From JARRQJ01 sp963810615 (GTDB taxonomy: Bacteria; Pseudomonadota; Gammaproteobacteria; DRLM01): a DNA stretch of 64,000 nt. The stretch's first letter is position 1, and each line of letters begins with the position of its first letter. The stretch spans positions 186,001 through 250,000 of the forward strand of contig CAWEOA010000002.1 of assembly GCA_963810615.1 (NCBI GenBank), in the 5' to 3' direction. Below, one piece after another: positions 33,397-41,842 of this stretch. The position numbers and the translations under genes are program-made. The notes beneath the pieces are model-generated. The model was not told the DNA's origin. It saw nothing but the letters and a program-made list of their open reading frames with translations, and did not search any database.

Positions 33397-34290
33397 TCAG
33401 TCGCGGGTCTGTTTGAGCAGTTTGCGCTGCGCCACGGTAACGGCCAGCACCACCAGGAAAAACACTACGCTCATGGCCATGCCCCTGGCGACCTGAGCGC
33501 GGTCGAATGCCGCCCGCACCGCCGCGAACACCACGGTGGCGGAATGATCCTCGGGTCCACCCTGAGTCATAATGCGCACCTGATCGAACACCCGGAAGGC
33601 CAGAATGGTAGTTACGATCACCACGAATACCAGGGCATTGCGCAATTGCGGCAAAGTCACGCAACGAAAGCGCTGCCAGGCCCGCGCACCGTCGATGGCC
33701 GCGGCCTCGTAGAGTTCGCCGGGAATGGCCTGCAAGGCAGCAAGCAACACCACCATCTGCAGACCCACTCCCTGCCAGATGGACGTCAGCATGACGGCCG
33801 GCAAGGCCCACAGCGGATCATGGAGAAAGTCCTTCGCCTGCCAGTGACCCAGGCTCATTACCCGCAACACATGATTCATGAGGCCGTTGGCATCCGGGCT
33901 GTAGATCAGTATCCATACCACGGCGATCAGCGATAAAGGAAACACCACCGGCATGAAGAACAAAGTGCGAAACACCACCCGCCCGCGCAGGGGGCGATTC
34001 AGGCTCAAGGCCAAACCCAGGGCCAACAGGGTCTGCACCGGCACCACGACCAAGGCGAACAGCAGATTATTGAACAGCGCGCGCAGAAACTCACTATCGC
34101 CCAACAGGCGCACATATTCGCGCCAGCCCACCCATTCCACCGGCAGCGGCGAACCCAGCCGCGCATTGCTTAAGGACAGGACAATCGCCAGAATAAACGG
34201 CACCAGGATAAACACCACCATGCCGAGCAGGGCCGGCGCCATGAACAGCCAGGCGACGGTTTGCTCGGATGTCTTGGTACGCCTAGTCAT
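33397..34290 (-). CDS. Sugar ABC transporter permease, MalF/UgpA type
   Basis: The ATG ending at 34290 gives 297 residues and overlaps the end of the binding-protein gene by eight bases. It has six spans, the first WLFMAPALLGMVVFILVPFI. The EAA loop reads YEAAAIDGARAWQRFRCVTL. It is the first permease of the CUT1 importer. A longer upstream frame lies wholly inside the binding-protein gene and was rejected. Confidence 0.92.
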   Translation of the reverse strand: MTRRTKTSEQTVAWLFMAPALLGMVVFILVPFILAIVLSLSNARLGSPLPVEWVGWREYVRLLGDSEFLRALFNNLLFALVVVPVQTLLALGLALSLNRPLRGRVVFRTLFFMPVVFPLSLIAVVWILIYSPDANGLMNHVLRVMSLGHWQAKDFLHDPLWALPAVMLTSIWQGVGLQMVVLLAALQAIPGELYEAAAIDGARAWQRFRCVTLPQLRNALVFVVIVTTILAFRVFDQVRIMTQGGPEDHSATVVFAAVRAAFDRAQVARGMAMSVVFFLVVLAVTVAQRKLLKQTRD

Positions 34291-35587
34291 GGGATCGCGC
34301 CGCCTCATGCCGCACCGCGACCGGGGGATAGCCTTTATTATCGCGGATGTCGCGATCAATCAGCGCCACCGCGCGGTTGAGAGCCGCCTGCACGTCGCCG
34401 CCGTTTTGAATGTCGCGAAACGCCTGCTCGAATGTCGAACTGATGATCGGATAGGCGGGGGTTTGCGGGCGCGGCACGCTATAGCCGTCCCGCAGTTGCG
34501 CAGCGAAGAGCTGGAGCGGACCTCCAGGTTTATATAACGGTGATTGGGCGATCGCCTCCCGGGTGGCAGGCACCGCGCCGTTGGCCCGGGTCATGGCCAG
34601 CACCTCATCAGTCTTTAATAAAAAGGCCAGGAACCGCCAGGCGGCCCGCGGTTGCCTGCAGCTGGTGGTAATGCCCCAATTCCAGGAACCCTGAGCCGTG
34701 CGCATTCCATGACCGAAATCCGGCAAAGGCAACACCAGTAAATCCTTGCCGAAAGCTTTGTGGTAACGGGGATATTCCCAATGCCCCACCCAGGACAAGG
34801 CCACCCGTCCTTGTACGAAGGCGGCGTCATCGAGATCGGGGTCGACGTAGCCCTCGCGGATCCAGTCTTGCACCTGATGCATGGCCCGCACCGCCGCCGC
34901 TCCATTGAGCACGCCGTCCGCGGACCGATAAGCGCTACGATCGATGAGATCGCCGCCCGCCGATTGCAAGATAGGCGCAAAACCGTAGGCAAACCACTCG
35001 CCGCTGTAGTTCAATTTCAAATCCAGTACCCGGCCGTCCGCGTCGAACTTGCGCAGTCGCTTCAGGACACTATTGAACTCCGCCACGGACCAGGCCGAAT
35101 CCGGGCCTTGCGGGATGCGCGCACCGATCTTGACCAACATGCTCTTGCGCGCATACAGGCCCAGACCGGAATCGAAGCCGGCGACGGTATACAACTTGTT
35201 GCGATAGCGGCCCTGCGCCAAGATGGAGGGCAGTAATTCGCGCCGCAGCGTCGGCGGCACGAACTCGTCCAGCGGGATCAGCTTGCCCTGCCACACATAG
35301 TTGTAGACATACGGTCCGTCGAATTCCAGGAGGCAGGGCAAATCGTCCGCCAGCGCCGAGGCCTGCACCTGGCCGTTGTAGCTGCCTTCCGGGAGCAAAG
35401 TGAGGCGCGCCTGTAGCGTTGGCTGCTGTCGATTGAAACGCGCGATCTGCGCCTGCAGCACCCGCCGCTCCGCCGCCTGACCGGAATGCGCCCACACGCT
35501 CACCACCGTCTTGCCGCCGGCGGCGTCGGTAAAATCGGAACATGCCGCAAGCCACAGCATGCCGATGTATATCAGATACCTAGCCAT
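34283..35587 (-). CDS. Sugar ABC transporter substrate-binding lipoprotein
   Basis: The ATG ending at 35587 follows AGGATGG and gives 434 residues. The signal peptide ends at the lipobox LAAC (Cys16), so it is anchored by lipid. It is a family 1 solute-binding protein (MalE/UgpB type): VVSVWAHSGQAAERRVLQAQ, LPCLLEFDGPYVYNY, VAGFDSGLGLYARKSML, GRVALSWVGHWEYPRY. The ligand, perhaps an oligosaccharide or glycerol-phosphate compound, cannot be read. It is the first gene of the four-gene operon; 246 bases before it hold no clear promoter. Confidence 0.9.
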   Translation of the reverse strand: MARYLIYIGMLWLAACSDFTDAAGGKTVVSVWAHSGQAAERRVLQAQIARFNRQQPTLQARLTLLPEGSYNGQVQASALADDLPCLLEFDGPYVYNYVWQGKLIPLDEFVPPTLRRELLPSILAQGRYRNKLYTVAGFDSGLGLYARKSMLVKIGARIPQGPDSAWSVAEFNSVLKRLRKFDADGRVLDLKLNYSGEWFAYGFAPILQSAGGDLIDRSAYRSADGVLNGAAAVRAMHQVQDWIREGYVDPDLDDAAFVQGRVALSWVGHWEYPRYHKAFGKDLLVLPLPDFGHGMRTAQGSWNWGITTSCRQPRAAWRFLAFLLKTDEVLAMTRANGAVPATREAIAQSPLYKPGGPLQLFAAQLRDGYSVPRPQTPAYPIISSTFEQAFRDIQNGGDVQAALNRAVALIDRDIRDNKGYPPVAVRHEAARSHD

Positions 35588-35829
35588 TGCCCATCCTACC
35601 CTACCAAAAGCGGGCATCAATCTCTATGCAACGGGTGATGCCATCGGGCACTCCCTGTGGCGCGCCTATGCGCTCATGATGGGATAATCCAAGGATGGCT
35701 TATAGAGATTTTGCGCTCAACAAGCACTGGAGCTTCGGAGAACCGTTTGATCGCAGAGCGTGAGATAAAGACCGGCATCACACTTGAAACATCGAGGCAT
35801 TCATGCGCGCCGCCGGCCGCACGCCGTCT

Positions 35830-36234
35830 TTACAGGGACAGGCCGCTCGGCGCCGGCTGGCTCATACTCCATTGGATATAGCCGAAGCTCAGCCACTGGA
35901 CGACGACGAACTCGATCATGGCGAGAATGACCATGACGATCGCCGCGAGAAAGGCCGAACCGAATCCCCTTATCTTGAAATCCGCGACCAGCCACGCGGT
36001 GAGCTGGAGCATGAGTGCATTGACCACCAGGGCGAACAGTCCGAAGGTCAATACCGTGAGGGGAAAGGTCAAAAACCACAGCACCGGCTTAATGATGGCA
36101 TTGACCAGCCCCAGCACCAGCGCCGCCTGCCACAAGCCGCGGGTCGAGATGACCCTCACGCCGGGAACGATACGGGTCACCAACCATAAGCCGATGGCCG
36201 TCACCAGCCACATCGACAGAATCTCGACAATCAT
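35830..36234 (-). CDS. Phage holin family 4-like membrane protein
   Basis: The ATG ending at 36234 (a TTG lies one codon upstream) gives 134 residues with four membrane helices: about 5-22, 33-52, 56-80 and 90-115. The sequence LVTRIVPGVRV..GLWQAALVLGLVNAIIKPVL and TFPLTVLTFGLFALVVNALML fits the YvlD / phage_holin_4_2 family of small membrane proteins. Despite the name, most members are chromosomal and of unknown role. It follows the AI-2E permease gene by 36 bases on the same strand, so the two are probably co-transcribed. Confidence 0.85.
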   Translation of the reverse strand: MIVEILSMWLVTAIGLWLVTRIVPGVRVISTRGLWQAALVLGLVNAIIKPVLWFLTFPLTVLTFGLFALVVNALMLQLTAWLVADFKIRGFGSAFLAAIVMVILAMIEFVVVQWLSFGYIQWSMSQPAPSGLSL

Positions 36235-36270
36235 CAAGAACCCATCTCCCCAAGTATTTCCCCGCGCACC

Positions 36271-37332
36271 TCAGTCCCCCGCAAGCCGCGACCGCGGCCA
36301 GGTGGCGATCAGCACCTTGACCAGGGTGGCGAGCGGAATGGCGAAAAACACTCCCCAGAATCCCCAGATCCCGCCGAACATGAGGACCGCGACAATGATC
36401 GCGATGGGATGAAGATTGACGGCCTCGGAAAACAACCATGGCACCAACACATAACCATCGAGGATTTGAATGACGGTGTAGGCAACCATCACAGAGGCGA
36501 AGCCCGAATTCCATCCCCACTGAGAAAAGGCGACGAGCAATACCGGGAAGGTCACCACCACCGCCCCGACATAGGGAACGATCACCGACAGGCCCACCAG
36601 TACCGCTAACAGTACGGCGTATTTCAAATGCATCAAGACGAATACCACGTAGGTGACTACGCCGACGACGAAGATCTCGGCGAATTTGCCCCGCACATAA
36701 TTGCCGATCTCGTGATCCATCTCATGCCACACCCGTTCCGCAAGGGCTCGCTCCGGGGGCAGCAAGGATGACACCCAATTTAGAATCGTCTCTTTATCCT
36801 TAAGCATGAAAAGCACCAAGACCGGCACCAGCACCAGATACAGCAGCACCGTAATGATGCTCATGATGGTGCTCAGCGACATGGACAAGGCCTTCTTGCC
36901 CAGAACGGCGGCGCTGGCTTCCAAGGCGCTCATGATCTGCTGCACCTGATCCTCGCTGATAAAGCGCGGATAGAGTTCCGGCAGGCGCGACAACATGTTC
37001 TGGCCCTTGTCGATCATGGTGGGCATGTCATGCACCAGTTGGGCGGCCTGGGCCGTCACCCGAGGCACCAAACCGAAGAAGAGCAACAGCAGCATGGCCA
37101 GGAAGGCGAGGAATACCGACAACACCAGCAGCAGCCGGGGAACGTTACGACGCTCCAGGGGCCGCACCGCACCTTCCAGGAGATAGGCAATGACGATGCT
37201 GGCGAATACCGGCGCCAATATGTCGCCGAGGAAGATCACCACCACGAATCCCAAGATCAACAGCAGCGCAAGAATAATGCCCTGGGGATCGGAGAAGTAT
37301 TTTTTAATCCAACGGCTGATTATTTCCGTCAT
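36271..37332 (-). CDS. AI-2E family transporter (PerM-like permease)
   Basis: The ATG ending at 37332 (MTEIISRWIKKYF) gives 353 residues. The open frame extends further, with an alternative ATG at 37368. It has about eight membrane helices in the family pattern: an N-terminal pair (LALLLILGFVVVIFLGDILAP), a soluble insertion (about 110-180), then helices with YVRGKFAEIFVVGVV, GLSVIVPYVGAVV and the signature YVLVPWLFSEAVNLHPIAI. Members include autoinducer-2 exporters and ion antiporters, and the substrate here is open. It is upstream of the holin-like gene. Confidence 0.9.
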   Translation of the reverse strand: MTEIISRWIKKYFSDPQGIILALLLILGFVVVIFLGDILAPVFASIVIAYLLEGAVRPLERRNVPRLLLVLSVFLAFLAMLLLLFFGLVPRVTAQAAQLVHDMPTMIDKGQNMLSRLPELYPRFISEDQVQQIMSALEASAAVLGKKALSMSLSTIMSIITVLLYLVLVPVLVLFMLKDKETILNWVSSLLPPERALAERVWHEMDHEIGNYVRGKFAEIFVVGVVTYVVFVLMHLKYAVLLAVLVGLSVIVPYVGAVVVTFPVLLVAFSQWGWNSGFASVMVAYTVIQILDGYVLVPWLFSEAVNLHPIAIIVAVLMFGGIWGFWGVFFAIPLATLVKVLIATWPRSRLAGD

Positions 37333-37571
37333 AAAAGCTAACGCTCTCTTTGCATACTGTCTCGGCATACGCTGCCGGATCTTGCGCAACACCGACTCGC
37401 CGCGTATTGGATCGCGCGGCGGAAGAGGCAAGCGGAATCTGAAACGTCGCCGAGCTTAGGGATGACGGCAGGCGATGCGCGCATTGATATATGCACGAAC
37501 ACTGGTCCGTGCCAAGACGCCGCTGAAAACAGAAACTTCCCTCCGCGACGCATCATAACAGCATTCCCGTT

Positions 37572-38300
37572 TCACACAATGTGGACCGCATCGCCTATCG
37601 CCGCTCCCAATACCTGCGCGGCGCTGCCCTGATTCACGGCAATCTCCGCCAGACCATTGGCATTCTCATACCAGAACGCCTCGCCGACCGGGACCGCCGC
37701 AAAGGTGCGGGCGTATGGAATGTCCGTATCGCGAAGCCGCACACTCGCTGCGGCGGCCAGCTTGACGGCGCGCACGCCGGTCATGGCGTTACCGAAGCCA
37801 TCGATATAAACGATCTCGGCCAGGTCTTCCGGCCAACCTGGAAGGATGCGATCCTCCGAGGGACAAAGCGTACCGTGCGGCATCTCACCGCGGGCAATAC
37901 TTGCCGCCACCGGCGCGAACAGGTCGCGGCCGTGAAATGAAGCGGAGAGCCGTGCCGGACGCCAGTCGATATCCCACCACTGCACCGTGCCGCCGCGTGC
38001 CGCCACCACGTTGAACAGACCGTTATCCGGGCCTACGAACCATTGTCCGTCAATCGATACGGCGGCGGGTCGCCGCGCGGGATCGCCCACTCCCGGGTCG
38101 ACCACCCCCAGGAACACGCTCCCCGGTGGAAATTCCGGCGCCAGGGCGGCGAGCAGATAGGCGGCAGCACGAGGATTATGGGCGGGGGCGTCGGCCAGAA
38201 GATCGACAACGATCACACCCGGGCATTCGCGGTAGAGCACCGCCTTCATCTGCCCCACATAGGGACCGGCGTTACCGAAGTCGGTAAAGAGTACGATCAT
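37572..38300 (-). CDS. S-adenosylmethionine hydrolase (DUF62 family)
   Basis: This 242-residue protein of the SAM hydroxide adenosyltransferase family cleaves S-adenosylmethionine to adenosine and methionine with water. Family motifs are all visible: LFTDFG at the N-terminus (Asp7), VVDPGVGD, FVGPDNGLF, FHGRDLFAP and IDGFGNAMT. Related enzymes fluorinate or chlorinate SAM, but their extra loop is not apparent. It is a single gene on the minus strand just past the terminator of the ribosomal block. Confidence 0.93.
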   Translation of the reverse strand: MIVLFTDFGNAGPYVGQMKAVLYRECPGVIVVDLLADAPAHNPRAAAYLLAALAPEFPPGSVFLGVVDPGVGDPARRPAAVSIDGQWFVGPDNGLFNVVAARGGTVQWWDIDWRPARLSASFHGRDLFAPVAASIARGEMPHGTLCPSEDRILPGWPEDLAEIVYIDGFGNAMTGVRAVKLAAAASVRLRDTDIPYARTFAAVPVGEAFWYENANGLAEIAVNQGSAAQVLGAAIGDAVHIV

Positions 38301-38369
38301 TGCGGTCTATAAATCTCGTCATCATGGCCTGACTGACGCTTGTAGTGTAATCCAGGCGCTGGTGCAAAT

Positions 38370-38398
38370 AAAAAGGCCGGGCATTGCCCGGCCTTTTT
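38370..38398 (-). terminator. Rho-independent terminator after rplQ
   Basis: AAAAAGGCCGGGC, loop AAT on the minus strand, then GCCCGGCCTTTTT. An 8-bp GC stem is flanked by A5/T5, so it can work in both directions. It lies 18 bases past the rplQ stop and ends the ribosomal transcription block. Confidence 0.92.
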
Positions 38399-38416
38399 AT
38401 TTGTTCGCCAGGGACA

Positions 38417-38800
38417 TTACTCCCCTGCGGCACTCTCGGCAGCCGGTCTATCCACCAGCTCCACATAGGCCATGGGGGCGTTGTCGCCGGGACGAAATCC
38501 GCACTTGAGGATACGCAGATAGCCGCCCGGACGTGCCTGATAGCGCGGTCCCAGCTCGTTAAATAACTTGGTCACCACCTCACGGTCACGGGTGCGATCG
38601 AAGGCCAGGCGTCGTGCCGAAACGCTGTCTTGCTTGGCCATGGTGATCAACGGCTCCACTACCCGCCGCAATTCTTTGGCCTTGGGCAAGGTCGTCTTGA
38701 TCGCCTCGTGACGAACCAATGAAGACGCCATATTCCGCATAGTTGCTTTGCGGTGACTGCTGTTACGGCTGAGTTGCCGTCCACTATTGCGATGACGCAT
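38417..38800 (-). CDS. rplQ: 50S ribosomal protein L17
   Basis: This 127-residue protein starts MRHRNSGRQLSRNSSHRKAT and contains the conserved MRNMASSLVRHEAIKTTLPKAK segment and RPGGYLRILK. L17 sits near the exit tunnel of the large subunit. It is the last gene of the alpha operon, 104 bases after rpoA. That gap carries a REP-like element. GAGG precedes the ATG. The terminator follows. Confidence 0.97.
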   Translation of the reverse strand: MRHRNSGRQLSRNSSHRKATMRNMASSLVRHEAIKTTLPKAKELRRVVEPLITMAKQDSVSARRLAFDRTRDREVVTKLFNELGPRYQARPGGYLRILKCGFRPGDNAPMAYVELVDRPAAESAAGE

Positions 38801-38818
38801 CGTCCACTATCCTCAAAA

Positions 38819-38893
38819 TGTCTTCTTACCAACTTCCCCTCTACCTTTGAGAGAGGGCTAAGGGTGAGGGTTGTCGACCCAAGCACCCAAACA
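38819..38893. repeat. REP-like palindrome between rpoA and rplQ
   Basis: TCTTCTTACC, then CCCCTCTACC...GAGAGAGGG, then AAGGGTGAGGG and a CACCC tail. On the transcribed strand it forms a hairpin about 30-60 bases before the rplQ start. It belongs to the family at 41655, 44337, 45766, 47051, 47521 and 50693. Confidence 0.75.
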
Positions 38894-38904
38894 TATATTC
38901 GCGC

Positions 38905-39921
38905 CTAAACCGGCAACGGCAACGACTCTGTATCGGTCTTCTCCAACAAGCCCGCCGGCGGCCAGTTCTCCAAGCGCATGCCCAAAGACAGCCCATGAGA
39001 AGCCAGCACGTCCTTGATCTCCGTCAGGGACTTCTTGCCCAGATTGGGGGTCTTCAACAGCTCCACCTCGGTGCGCTGAATCAGGTCACCGATGTAGTAG
39101 ATATTTTCAGCCTTCAAACAGTTGGCGGCGCGCACGGTCAGCTCCAGATCGTCGACCGGACGCAGCAGGATGGGGTCCATCTCGACCTCGGGGGTGGCGT
39201 CACGGGACTCTTCTTTGCCTTCCAGATCCACGAATACCGACAGTTGATCACGCAGGATAGAGGCCGCGCGACGCACCGCCTCTTCCGCGTCGATGCTGCC
39301 GTTGGTCTCCAGCTCCAGGACCAGTTTATCCAGGTCGGTACGCTGCTCGACGCGGGCGCTCTCCACCACATACGCCACACGGCGCACCGGGCTGAAAGAG
39401 GCGTCCAACTGCAGCTTGCCGATAGAACGGGTCTGGTCGCCGGGCATCTGCCGGGCGGTGGACGGTTGGTAGCCGCGACCCTGTTCAATCTTGAGGGTCA
39501 TGCTGAGTTCGCCAGCCTTGTTCAAATTGGCGATCACGTGCTCGGGATTGATCAGCTCGATGTCGTGACTCAACTCGATGTCCTTGGCCAGCACCGGACC
39601 GGGACCTTTTTTCTTCAACGTCACCAGCGCTTCGTCACGACCGCTCATGGTCAGGGACAGGCCCTTAAGATTCAACAGGATCTCGATGACGTCTTCTTGA
39701 ACGCCTTCGATAGTGGTGTACTCGTGCAACACACCGTCGATTTCCACTTCCGTCACCGCGGCACCGGGCATGGACGACAACAAGATACGGCGCAAGGCGT
39801 TACCCAAGGTATGGCCAAAACCCCGCTCCAAGGGCTCGATGGTTATCTTGGCGCGGCTGGGGTCAGAGACCTGCACATCGACGGAACGCGGCTTTAAAAA
39901 ATCTGCAACTGAGACTTGCAT
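38905..39921 (-). CDS. rpoA: RNA polymerase alpha subunit
   Basis: This 338-residue protein has the N-terminal assembly domain (about 1-235; GFGHTLGNALRRILLSSMPGAA, the dimerisation signature). A linker joins it to the C-terminal domain that binds UP elements and activators (about 250-325; LELTVRAANCLKAENI, GKKSLTEIKDVL, with the DNA-contacting NCLKAE arginine/lysine region). It lies between rpsD and rplQ, as in other proteobacteria. The C-terminus (EKTDTESLPLPV) is slightly longer than in E. coli. Confidence 0.98.
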   Translation of the reverse strand: MQVSVADFLKPRSVDVQVSDPSRAKITIEPLERGFGHTLGNALRRILLSSMPGAAVTEVEIDGVLHEYTTIEGVQEDVIEILLNLKGLSLTMSGRDEALVTLKKKGPGPVLAKDIELSHDIELINPEHVIANLNKAGELSMTLKIEQGRGYQPSTARQMPGDQTRSIGKLQLDASFSPVRRVAYVVESARVEQRTDLDKLVLELETNGSIDAEEAVRRAASILRDQLSVFVDLEGKEESRDATPEVEMDPILLRPVDDLELTVRAANCLKAENIYYIGDLIQRTEVELLKTPNLGKKSLTEIKDVLASHGLSLGMRLENWPPAGLLEKTDTESLPLPV

Positions 39922-39987
39922 GTATCACCCTCTTGTCTAAGCGCGAATCGCTTCGCGCTGCTGTCCTACCGATACTTCAAAACACCG

Positions 39988-40614
39988 TTATTTCGAGTAC
40001 AACTCAACAACCAGATGTTCGTTGATCTCGGCAGGCAAATCACCTCGTTCGGGGACGGCCTTGAAGATACCCTGCATCTTCTCCACGTCCACATCCAGCC
40101 ACTCGACAAAACCCCGCTGTTGCGCCAATTCCAAAGCCGCCTGTATGCGCAACTGCTTCTTGGCACCATCGGCCACGGCGATGATATCGCTGGGCTTGAC
40201 CTGATAGCTGGGGATATTCACCTTGCGGCCGTTGACGAAGATCGCATCGTGACGCACCATCTGACGCGCTTCGGCACGCGAGGCGCCGAAACCCATGCGA
40301 TGCACCACCGTATCCAGGCGACATTCGAGCAATTGCAGCAAACGTTCGCCGGTCGATCCCTTTCGACGCGCCGCTTCGCCGTAGTAACGGTGGAACTGCT
40401 TTTCCAAGACTCCGTAACCGCGACGCAGCTTCTGCTTCTCGCGCAGCTGCACCGCGTAATCGGACAAACGAGTGCGCCGCTGGCCATGCTGGCCGGGTGG
40501 GAAGGCGCGTTTTTCCACCGCGCACTTGGAGGTAAAACACTTCTCACCCTTGAGAAACAGTTTTTCCCCTTCGCGCCGGCAGAGACGACATTTCGGACCA
40601 ATATACTTTGCCAC
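39988..40614 (-). CDS. rpsD: 30S ribosomal protein S4
   Basis: The start is GTG ending at 40614, preceded by GGAGG, giving 208 residues. It has an N-terminal zinc ribbon with Cys9, Cys12, Cys26 and Cys31 (PKCRLC...KCFTSKC), so it is the C-plus type that does not depend on zinc-free paralogues. The S4 RNA-binding domain follows (RLDTVVHRMGFGASRAEARQ). S4 nucleates 30S assembly and in E. coli represses the alpha operon. It lies 14 bases after rpsK. Confidence 0.97.
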   Translation of the reverse strand: MAKYIGPKCRLCRREGEKLFLKGEKCFTSKCAVEKRAFPPGQHGQRRTRLSDYAVQLREKQKLRRGYGVLEKQFHRYYGEAARRKGSTGERLLQLLECRLDTVVHRMGFGASRAEARQMVRHDAIFVNGRKVNIPSYQVKPSDIIAVADGAKKQLRIQAALELAQQRGFVEWLDVDVEKMQGIFKAVPERGDLPAEINEHLVVELYSK

Positions 40615-40628
40615 GTTAACCTCCAGAC

Positions 40629-41018
40629 CTAGACACGACGCTTCTTCGGCGGCCGACAACCATTGTGCGGGATCGGCGTCACGTCGGTGATGCTGTTGAC
40701 CTTGAATCCCGCCGCATGCAGACCGCGAACCGCGGAATCACGGCCCGGACCAGGCCCCTTGACCAGCACATCTACATTCTTCACCCCATAATCCGCAGCC
40801 GCCTGGCCGGCCTTATCGGCCGCCACCTGGGCCGCGAACGGGGTGCTCTTGCGGGAACCTTTGAAGCCACAGGCGCCGGCTGAGGACCACGACAGGGTAT
40901 TACCCTGGCGGTCAGTAATGGTGATGATGGTGTTATTAAAAGATGCCTGGACATGAGCCACTGCATCCACCACGCTTTTCTTTACGCGTTTACGAGTACG
41001 CGCTGTCGGTTTAGCCAT
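40629..41018 (-). CDS. rpsK: 30S ribosomal protein S11
   Basis: This 129-residue protein carries VAHVQASFNNTIITITDRQG, KSTPFAAQVAA, GPGPGRDSAVRGL and the C-terminal PIPHNGCRPPKKRRV. S11 lies in the platform of the small subunit and contacts the mRNA exit. It is second in the alpha operon, 31 bases after rpsM. Confidence 0.97.
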   Translation of the reverse strand: MAKPTARTRKRVKKSVVDAVAHVQASFNNTIITITDRQGNTLSWSSAGACGFKGSRKSTPFAAQVAADKAGQAAADYGVKNVDVLVKGPGPGRDSAVRGLHAAGFKVNSITDVTPIPHNGCRPPKKRRV

Positions 41019-41049
41019 ACAAAATTATCCTAAGTAACTGTTGCTTAAC

Positions 41050-41406
41050 TTATTTCCTGACCATGCGCCGCGGGCCCTTACGGGTCCGGGCATTGGTCCG
41101 GGTTCGCTGACCACGCAGCGGCAGACCACGGCGGTGACGCATGCCGCGATAGGTGCCGAGATCCATCAAGCGCTTTATATTCATGGAAATATCACGGCGG
41201 AGATCACCCTCGACCTTGAGCTTACCAATCTCGCTGCGCAAGGATTCCAGCTGCGCCTCGGTCAAATCTTTGACCTTGAGGTCCGTCGCTACATCCGCTG
41301 CCTGGCAGATGCTCTGCGCCTGCGACCGACCGATTCCATAAATGGCGGTCAGTGCGATCACCGTATGTTTATGAACCGGAATGTTTATCCCAGCTATGCG
41401 GGCCAT
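41050..41406 (-). CDS. rpsM: 30S ribosomal protein S13
   Basis: The ATG ending at 41406 (MARIAGINIPVHKH) follows GGGGAG and gives 118 residues. Family features are ALTAIYGIGRSQAQSIC, a helix-turn-helix-type region, and the C-terminal GLPLRGQRTRTNARTRKGP that reaches tRNA in the P site. It opens the alpha operon about 120 bases after rpmJ. Confidence 0.97.
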   Translation of the reverse strand: MARIAGINIPVHKHTVIALTAIYGIGRSQAQSICQAADVATDLKVKDLTEAQLESLRSEIGKLKVEGDLRRDISMNIKRLMDLGTYRGMRHRRGLPLRGQRTRTNARTRKGPRRMVRK

Positions 41407-41527
41407 TCGACTATCTCCCCAACCGAGCAAAGCGCTTCGTAAAAACGCGTAATTCTACAGTTTTTCCTGTAAATATCAATAACGGGGTGGAAACACCCCA
41501 CCGTCCGTCTACCTTAAAAACTCGCGA

Positions 41528-41641
41528 TCAGCCTTGACGCTGCTTATGGCGGGCGTCGGAGCAGATCACGCGGACCACGCCCTTACGACGCACGATCTTG
41601 CAGTTCCGGCAAACCTTTTTCACAGAAGCTTGAACCTTCAT
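41528..41641 (-). CDS. rpmJ: 50S ribosomal protein L36
   Basis: This gene is only 37 codons. It starts at the ATG ending at 41641 after AGGAGATT. It reads MKVQASVKKVCRNCKIVRRK, then GVVRVICSDARHKQRQG. Zinc ligands Cys11, Cys14, Cys27 and His32 are all present (C-plus form). It follows secY across a 201-base gap occupied by REP-like elements, and precedes rpsM. Confidence 0.96.
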   Translation of the reverse strand: MKVQASVKKVCRNCKIVRRKGVVRVICSDARHKQRQG

Positions 41642-41654
41642 CACCAATCTCCTA

Positions 41655-41795
41655 GATCTTCTTACCTACTCCCCCTCTCCCCCTGGGATTTATGCCCTTT
41701 AGTGGAGAGGGTTAGGGGTGAGGGAAGTGAACATACATTCACCCCCAATTTATCCCCCTCACCCTGTCCCTCTCCCGCCGGGAGAGGGAACAATA
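41655..41795. repeat. REP-like palindrome pair between secY and rpmJ
   Basis: The first copy starts TCTTCTTACCTACTCCCCC and ends GAGAGGGTTAGGGGTGAGGG (41655-41725), carrying the GGGATTTATGCCCTTTAG insertion also seen at 17178. The second is inverted (41752-41791: CCCTCACCCTGTCCCTCTCC then CGCCGGGAGAGGGAAC). This is the only paired copy inside the ribosomal block. Confidence 0.8.
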
Positions 41796-41842
41796 TGCCG
41801 GCAACAGGCTCAATTCATCGCCCGTCCGCAGGCCGGAATGCG